Below, piece after piece: positions 6,583 through 10,930 of a stretch of DNA of 10,930 nucleotides; the first letter of the stretch is position 1; each line of letters starts with the position of its first letter. Source of the DNA: Neorhizobium sp. UBA7851 (GTDB lineage Bacteria; Pseudomonadota; Alphaproteobacteria; Rhizobiales; Rhizobiaceae). The notes under the pieces were generated by a model, which was given only the letters and a program-made list of their open reading frames with translations, did no database searches and was not told the DNA's origin. The DNA lies in assembly GCA_002500765.1 (NCBI GenBank), contig DLSX01000220.1, positions 3,430-14,359 of the forward strand, read 5' to 3'. Both the position numbers and the translations under genes were made by a program.

Positions 6583-7185
6583 ATGAAATTGCTTCTGACT
6601 GCCGCCGCCGCGCTTCTCGTAACTGCCGGCGTTGCTTCCGCTGAATATGTTTCCTATCTCGACGTTCCGCAGAAGAAGGACGACGGCAAGGAATTCAACG
6701 TTGCCATCGAAATCCCGCAGGGCAGCTTCACCAAGTATGAAATCGACGCCGACACCGGCCACATCGTTGTCGACCGCTACCAGTCCATGCCGGTTATCTA
6801 CCCGGCCAACTATGGTTCGATCACCAGCTCGCTCGGTGGCGACAACGATCCGCTCGACGCGCTCGTCTACACCCGCGAGCCGATCGTTCCGGGCGCCATC
6901 ATCAAGGTACGTCCGATCGGCGTTTTGAAGATGATCGACGGCGGTGAAGTTGACGACAAGATTGTTGCCGTCCCGACCAGCAAGATCGACCCGACCTATG
7001 ACAACATCAAGGAGATCACCGATCTCCCGCAGATCGAGCAGGAACGCCTCCAGGCCTTCTTCCGCGTCTACAAGGAGCTTCCGGCCGGCCGCAAGGCAGT
7101 CGAACTGAATGGTTTCGACAACGCTGCCCATGCCGAAGGCGAAGTATCCGCAGCCATCAAGGCTTATGCTGCCAAGAAGAAGTGA
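6583..7185 (+). CDS. ppa: Exported family I inorganic pyrophosphatase
   Basis: A 200-residue family I inorganic pyrophosphatase that hydrolyses pyrophosphate to two phosphates with Mg2+. Unlike the usual cytosolic enzyme it has a signal peptide (residues 1-20, GVASA|EY), so it should act in the periplasm. The active site is complete by alignment to E. coli PPase: E43, K51, E53, R65, the YPANYG segment (Y73, Y77), the signature DNDPLD with D87, D89 and D92, then D119, D124, K126, Y163 and K164. The ATG has GAAGGG 6 bases upstream. A Pho box lies 45 bases before the start, so induction by phosphate limitation is likely. The gene has its own terminator and is not co-transcribed with its neighbours. 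The symbol refers to the family; a separate cytosolic Ppa is likely elsewhere in the genome. Confidence 0.93.
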   Translation: MKLLLTAAAALLVTAGVASAEYVSYLDVPQKKDDGKEFNVAIEIPQGSFTKYEIDADTGHIVVDRYQSMPVIYPANYGSITSSLGGDNDPLDALVYTREPIVPGAIIKVRPIGVLKMIDGGEVDDKIVAVPTSKIDPTYDNIKEITDLPQIEQERLQAFFRVYKELPAGRKAVELNGFDNAAHAEGEVSAAIKAYAAKKK

Positions 7186-7215
7186 TCATTCGGTCACCTC
7201 GGTTGAACCTATCGG

Positions 7216-7241
7216 AAGGCCGGGCTTGCCCGGTCTTTTTT
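7216..7241 (+). terminator. Intrinsic terminator of the pyrophosphatase gene
   Basis: A 9-bp stem AAGGCCGGG (7216-7224) / CCCGGTCTT (7229-7237) with one G-T pair and a CTTG loop is followed by T to 7241. Confidence 0.9.
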
Positions 7242-7248
7242 ATTGCAA

Positions 7249-7270
7249 TCGATGTGGCATGCCATGTCGA
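7249..7270. repeat. 22-bp interrupted palindrome, possible operator
   Basis: A perfect TGGCATGCCA core (7255-7264) is flanked on each side by TG and then by TCGA arms (7249-7252 and 7267-7270), so all but two positions per half are symmetric. It lies 27 bases upstream of the Pho box of the next gene. It resembles a site for a dimeric regulator, but I recognise no known factor. Confidence 0.4.
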
Positions 7271-7297
7271 CTGCGAATGCAACTCATGATCGTCAAA

Positions 7298-7315
7298 TTG
7301 TCATTGTCGTGTCAT
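7298..7315 (+). promoter_or_regulatory. Pho box (PhoB site) upstream of the phytase-like gene
   Basis: TTGTCAT (7298-7304), spacer TGTC, GTGTCAT (7309-7315): two PhoB half sites with the standard 11-bp period. It ends 46 bases before the start codon, almost the same distance as in the pyrophosphatase gene. No good -10 is seen downstream (CTCAGA at 7324-7329 is poor). Confidence 0.77.
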
Positions 7316-7328
7316 GCCTCTGGCTCAG

Positions 7329-7346
7329 AAAACCACCCGTGGTTTT
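7329..7346 (+). repeat. Inverted repeat in the leader of the phytase-like gene
   Basis: AAAACCAC (7329-7336) and GTGGTTTT (7339-7346) are perfect 8-bp arms 2 bases apart; as RNA they would fold with loop CCCG. The repeat ends 2 bases before the ribosome binding site AGAGGGG (7349-7355). It could be an operator or a leader hairpin. Confidence 0.45.
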
Positions 7347-7361
7347 AAAGAGGGGCTTCCC

Positions 7362-9551
7362 ATGACATTCTCGACACGCGCCGCCTTGACGGCATTCCTG
7401 CTTGCCTCGGTGGCAGCACCTGCCAGCGCCGAACAGGTCTTCAACCGCATTGCTTCTTTCCCCGTTGCCCAGAACCTGCCCAAGGGCGAGGACAAGGCGA
7501 CGTCGTCGGAAATCATCACTGCGACTGCTGACGGCAACATGCTGATCTATTCCGACGCTCCGGGTGGCACGATCGGCTTCATCGACATCACCGACGCCAA
7601 GGCCCCGAAGGCCGGCGGTTCGATCGCCATTGACGGCGAACCGAACTCGGTTGCAGCAGCTGGTCCGAAGGTTCTCATCACCATCGACAAGACCGAGGAT
7701 TTGACGAAGCCGGCAGGCCAGCTCGGCGTCATCGACATCGCGTCGAAGAAGCTTGAAACGACCTGCGATCTGGGCGGCCAGCCGGATAGCGTCGTTGTTG
7801 CTCCCGATGGCACGTTCGCGGCTATTGCGATCGAGAACCAGCGTGACGAGGACCTGAGCGATGGCGCTCTGCCGCAGCTGCCGGCTGGCGAACTGCTGAT
7901 CGTCTCGCTCAACAACGGCGTTCCGGCCTGCGACAGCATCAAGCGCGTTGACGTGACCGGTCTTGCCACTGTTGCACCGGAAGATCCGGAGCCGGAATTC
8001 GTCAACATCAACGCCAATGGCGAGATCGCCCTGACGTTGCAGGAAAACAACCACGTCATCATCATCGACAGTAAGACCGCCAAGGTGACCGGCCACTTCA
8101 CCGCCGGCACGGTCGATCTGGAAGGCGTCGATGCCAAGACCGATGGTTCGCTCAACTTTTCGGGCAAGCTCACCGCTGTTCCGCGCGAACCTGACGCCGT
8201 CAAGTGGCTTGGCACCGATCGCCTCGTCATCGCCAATGAAGGCGATTACAAGGGCGGTTCGCGTGGCTTCACCATCTTCGATCGCTCGGGCAAGGTTCTC
8301 TACGATGCCGGCATGACGCTCGAGCATGAAATCGCCCGTCACGGCCATTTCCCGGAAAAACGCGCCAAGAACAAGGGCATCGAGCCGGAAGGCATGGAAG
8401 CAGCCGTCTTCAACGGCCAGCAGTATTTCTTCGTGCTGTCCGAACGCGGTTCGATGATCGCCGTCTACAAGGATACCGGCGCCACGCCTGAACTCGTGCA
8501 GCTGCTGCCGTCCGGTGTTTCGCCGGAAGGTGCCGTCGCTATTCCCGGCCGCAACCTGCTTGCATCCGCCAACGAAGCCGATCTCGGCGAAGATGGCGGC
8601 CCACGCTCGCATGTGATGCTTTATGAGCTTGCCGAGGGCGAGAAGGCCTATCCGACACTCGTCTCCAAGGATGTTGACGGCAAAGTCATCGGCTGGGGCG
8701 CTCTGTCCGGTCTCGTCGGCGATGCAGAAAAGGATGGCACGTTCTACGCCGTTTCCGACTCCGTTTACGCCATGCAGCCATCGATCTTCACCATCGACGC
8801 GACGAAGAAGCCGGCCGAGATCACCAATGTCCTGCGCATCACCCGCAACGGTCAGCCCGCCCAGAAGCTCGACATCGAAGGCATTGCGCTGGATGGCAAG
8901 GGTGGCTTCTGGCTCGCTTCGGAAGGCGACAGCGCCAAGCTTGTCGGCCACGGCATCTACAACGTCAACGCCAAGGGCGAGATCAAAACCGAAATCGGTC
9001 TTCCGGCTGAACTGCTCGTCGACGAAAGCCGTTACGGTCTTGAAGGCATCACCACGACGGGTGAGGGCGACGACCTGACGCTCTGGATGGCAATCCAGCG
9101 CGAATGGAAGGATGATCCGAAGGGCCAGGTGAAGCTTCTTTCCTACAAGCCTAAATCGAAGGAATGGGCAGCCGTCCGTTACCCGCTCGAAAAGGCGGAG
9201 AAGGGCTGGGTGGGCCTCTCGGAAATCACCGCCAGCGGCGATTATCTCTACATCGTCGAGCGCGACAACCTGATCGGCGACGCCGCCAAGCTGAAGAAGC
9301 TCTTCCGTGTTGCCCTCAGGGACCTGAAGCCAGGCAAGATCGGTGGCGAATTGCAGGTTGTTGCCAAGGAAGAGGTCCACGACTTCCTCCCCGACCTGAA
9401 GAGCGCCACCAACGGCTACGTGCTCGACAAGCTGGAAGGCTTTGCCTTCGACAAATCCGGCAAGGCCTTCATGGTCACCGACAACGATGGCGTTGACGAC
9501 TCGTCCGGCGAAACCCTGTTCCTTCCGGTTGCCCTCAAGGTTACCAACTGA
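7362..9551 (+). CDS. Exported phytase/esterase-like beta-propeller protein
   Basis: A 729-residue secreted protein of the 'esterase-like activity of phytase' type, probably releasing phosphate from organic phosphate esters in the periplasm. The signal peptide is residues 1-23 (APASA|EQV). The N-terminal half is a YncE/choice-of-anchor-I-like propeller with phrases EPDAVKWLG and VIANEGDYKGG and EPEGMEAAVF at 341-350. The C-terminal part has phytase-like motifs: LDIEGIALDGKGG with D504, YGLEGIT, and KLEGFAFDKSGKAF leading to TDNDGVDDSSGET with D707-D713, rich in possible metal ligands. The only cysteines, C135 and C190, may form a disulfide. I chose the ATG at 7362 because it has AGAGGGG 6 bases upstream and begins a signal peptide. 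An in-frame ATG at 7314 lies inside the Pho box and would spoil it. The substrate is not provable from sequence; phytate is only one possibility. Confidence 0.85.
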   Translation: MTFSTRAALTAFLLASVAAPASAEQVFNRIASFPVAQNLPKGEDKATSSEIITATADGNMLIYSDAPGGTIGFIDITDAKAPKAGGSIAIDGEPNSVAAAGPKVLITIDKTEDLTKPAGQLGVIDIASKKLETTCDLGGQPDSVVVAPDGTFAAIAIENQRDEDLSDGALPQLPAGELLIVSLNNGVPACDSIKRVDVTGLATVAPEDPEPEFVNINANGEIALTLQENNHVIIIDSKTAKVTGHFTAGTVDLEGVDAKTDGSLNFSGKLTAVPREPDAVKWLGTDRLVIANEGDYKGGSRGFTIFDRSGKVLYDAGMTLEHEIARHGHFPEKRAKNKGIEPEGMEAAVFNGQQYFFVLSERGSMIAVYKDTGATPELVQLLPSGVSPEGAVAIPGRNLLASANEADLGEDGGPRSHVMLYELAEGEKAYPTLVSKDVDGKVIGWGALSGLVGDAEKDGTFYAVSDSVYAMQPSIFTIDATKKPAEITNVLRITRNGQPAQKLDIEGIALDGKGGFWLASEGDSAKLVGHGIYNVNAKGEIKTEIGLPAELLVDESRYGLEGITTTGEGDDLTLWMAIQREWKDDPKGQVKLLSYKPKSKEWAAVRYPLEKAEKGWVGLSEITASGDYLYIVERDNLIGDAAKLKKLFRVALRDLKPGKIGGELQVVAKEEVHDFLPDLKSATNGYVLDKLEGFAFDKSGKAFMVTDNDGVDDSSGETLFLPVALKVTN

Positions 9552-9573
9552 TCGAATCCTCATCTTCAACAGG

Positions 9574-9607
9574 AAAAGGCCGGGTGTTTGCGCACCCGGC
9601 CTTTTTT
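9574..9607 (+). terminator. Intrinsic terminator of the phytase-like gene
   Basis: A perfect 13-bp stem AAAAGGCCGGGTG (9574-9586) / CACCCGGCCTTTT (9593-9605) with loop TTTGCG is followed by T to 9607. It is the strongest terminator in the window. Confidence 0.96.
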
Positions 9608-9664
9608 CTTGGGGCCTGCTACCTTAAGTCTGGCGTTCCTGATGTGTTCGCATGAGACGATTCG

Positions 9665-10900
9665 ATGAGTTCCTTCCGCTTCATCCATGCCGCAGACCTG
9701 CATCTCGGCAGCCCGTTTCAGGGGCTGGCGCTGAAAGATGCCGATCTCGCCGAGCTTTTTGTCGAGGCCAGCCGCAAGGCGTTTACCGCGCTTGTCGACG
9801 AAGCCGTCGAACGCAAGGTCAATTTCTTCATCGTTGCGGGCGACGTTTATGACGGCGACTGGAAGGACAACAAGATCGGCCTGTTCTTCAACCGTGAAGT
9901 GGCGCGGCTGGAGCGTGCCGGCATTCCGGTCTTCCTGCTGAAAGGCAATCACGACGCCGAAAGCGTCATTACCCGAACCATCACGCTGCCGAAGAATGTC
10001 AGCGAATTCCCCACCAGCAAACCCGGCAGCTTCAAGCTCGATCATCTCAAGGTGGCGCTGCATGGCCAGGGCTTTGCCGAACGCTCGGCGAACGAAAACC
10101 TCGCGCTCGCCTATCCGAGGCCCGAGACCGGGTGGTTCAATATCGGCGTGCTGCACACCTCGCTGACCGGTCGGGAACCGCACGCGCCCTATGCGCCCTG
10201 CTCGGTGGAGGACCTGCGCTCGCGCGGTTATGACTATTGGGCACTCGGCCACGTCCATGATTTCGAGATCGTGGCGCAAGACCCGCTTGTCGTCTTTCCC
10301 GGCAACCTGCAGGGCCGCTCCATCCGCGAGACCGGAGCCAAGGGAGCCGTGCTGGTAACGGTGGAGGACGGCCGCATCGATTACCAACGCCTGATCACCG
10401 ATAGCGCCAGGTTTGCCGAACTGAACATCGTGGTGGAGCGTGAAGATACGCCGGCCACCGTTTTGCGCCGCGTCGAGGATGCAATCGGTCCATTGGCTGA
10501 CGCGATGGAAGGGCGACCGCTCGCCCTGCGTATCCGCCTCAGCGGCAAAAGCCGCGCCCGCAGCCAGATCCTGTCCAAGGCGGCTGATTTCCGCGACGAA
10601 GTGCAGGCCGCCTGTCATCGAGGCCATGCCGATATCTGGCTCGAAAAACTCGACATTCGCATCGAACCCGATGATGGCTTGGCCGAGCGCAGCACCGGCA
10701 CGCTCGGTCTCGAAGGCCTGTTGTCCCTCGATGGTTTTCCGCCGGAGCTTCTGGAGGAGGCCGCGGCCCGGGTCGCTGAAATCGCAGCGAGGCTGCCGGG
10801 CGGCAGCGGGGCAGGGGATCTGCCGCTCGGCGACGACCTGGATGTGCTTCTTGCCGAAGCCCGCGATCTTCTTGTCTCCCGTGCGGCGGAGGCCGGCTGA
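9665..10900 (+). CDS. SbcD/YhaO-type metallophosphoesterase, DNA repair exonuclease
   Basis: A 411-residue cytosolic calcineurin-like metallophosphoesterase of the SbcD/Mre11/YhaO group, whose members trim DNA ends with an SMC-like ATPase partner. All metal-binding motifs are present in order: D11 and H13 in AADLHLG, D60 in GDVYDGD, N95 and H96 in GNHD, H164 in VLHTS, and H196 and H198 in GHVHD. FPGNLQGRSIRE (211-222) is typical of the YhaO branch. The C-terminal 150 residues form the capping and partner-binding part. The start has only a weak GAG upstream. The next gene starts 2 bases after its stop, with GGAGG (10888-10892) inside this gene's end, so the two are translationally close and probably one operon. 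No clear promoter was found after the terminator at 9607. Nuclease activity is inferred from the family. Confidence 0.92.
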   Translation: MSSFRFIHAADLHLGSPFQGLALKDADLAELFVEASRKAFTALVDEAVERKVNFFIVAGDVYDGDWKDNKIGLFFNREVARLERAGIPVFLLKGNHDAESVITRTITLPKNVSEFPTSKPGSFKLDHLKVALHGQGFAERSANENLALAYPRPETGWFNIGVLHTSLTGREPHAPYAPCSVEDLRSRGYDYWALGHVHDFEIVAQDPLVVFPGNLQGRSIRETGAKGAVLVTVEDGRIDYQRLITDSARFAELNIVVEREDTPATVLRRVEDAIGPLADAMEGRPLALRIRLSGKSRARSQILSKAADFRDEVQAACHRGHADIWLEKLDIRIEPDDGLAERSTGTLGLEGLLSLDGFPPELLEEAAARVAEIAARLPGGSGAGDLPLGDDLDVLLAEARDLLVSRAAEAG

Positions 10901-10902
10901 CC

Positions 10903-10930
10903 ATGCGTTTCGATCGTCTCGACATTCTCC
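10903..10930 (+). CDS. Start of a probable YhaN/SbcC-like ATPase (partial)
   Basis: Only the first nine codons (MRFDRLDIL) are in the window. A strong ribosome binding site GGAGG (10888-10892) stands 10 bases before the ATG, and the gene begins 2 bases after the nuclease stop codon. The opening matches the usual first strand of YhaN-type SMC-like ATPases, which are the regular downstream neighbours of YhaO-like nucleases. The identity rests mostly on context. Confidence 0.65.

Noticed and set aside
7293..9569. Long antisense open frame (758 codons) across the phytase-like gene
   Set aside because: It is a shadow of a GC-rich gene; the + strand has a signal peptide, ribosome binding site, family motifs and terminator.
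9566..10627. Antisense open frame (353 codons) across the SbcD-like gene
   Set aside because: It runs through the terminator at 9574-9607 and has no motifs; the + strand has all metal-ligand motifs.

Overview
The window looks like chromosomal DNA from an alphaproteobacterium of the Rhizobiales, probably Rhizobiaceae (Rhizobium/Agrobacterium-like). The basis is the clpX-lon-hup gene order, GC-rich codon choice, PhoB-type promoter boxes and the protein types. This assignment is inference; no 16S or other marker gene is present.

Positions 1-3950 are a conserved housekeeping block on the + strand. It holds the 3' end of clpX (unfoldase of ClpXP), complete lon (ATP-dependent protease) and a gene for the nucleoid protein HU. 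Each gene ends in its own strong intrinsic terminator. The clpX-lon gap carries a plausible heat-shock (sigma-32-like) promoter. It is followed by a leader RNA that can fold so that a UUUGCU element pairs with the lon ribosome binding site, in the manner of a ROSE RNA thermometer.

Positions 3951-9620 look accessory. First comes a low-GC intergenic stretch, then a 727-residue secreted autotransporter. Its passenger is built from eight HAF-type repeats and its C-terminal part is a beta-barrel. Next come two separately transcribed genes for exported proteins: a family I inorganic pyrophosphatase with a signal peptide, and a large phytase/esterase-like beta-propeller protein. Each of these two has a good Pho box (two 7-bp TGTCAT-type units with an 11-bp period) upstream. 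Together they look like a phosphate-starvation-induced periplasmic module that frees phosphate from pyrophosphate and organic phosphates. The autotransporter has no visible Pho box, so its link to the module is positional only.

Positions 9621-10930 hold a metallophosphoesterase of the SbcD/YhaO DNA-repair nuclease type. The start of the next gene lies 2 bases after its stop codon and is probably the partner SMC-like ATPase (YhaN/SbcC type), cut by the window edge.

The most interesting signals are the two Pho boxes with exported enzymes, the ROSE-like lon leader, and the HAF-repeat autotransporter with its change in base composition between passenger and barrel. I found no tRNA, rRNA, CRISPR array, insertion sequence or prophage gene.
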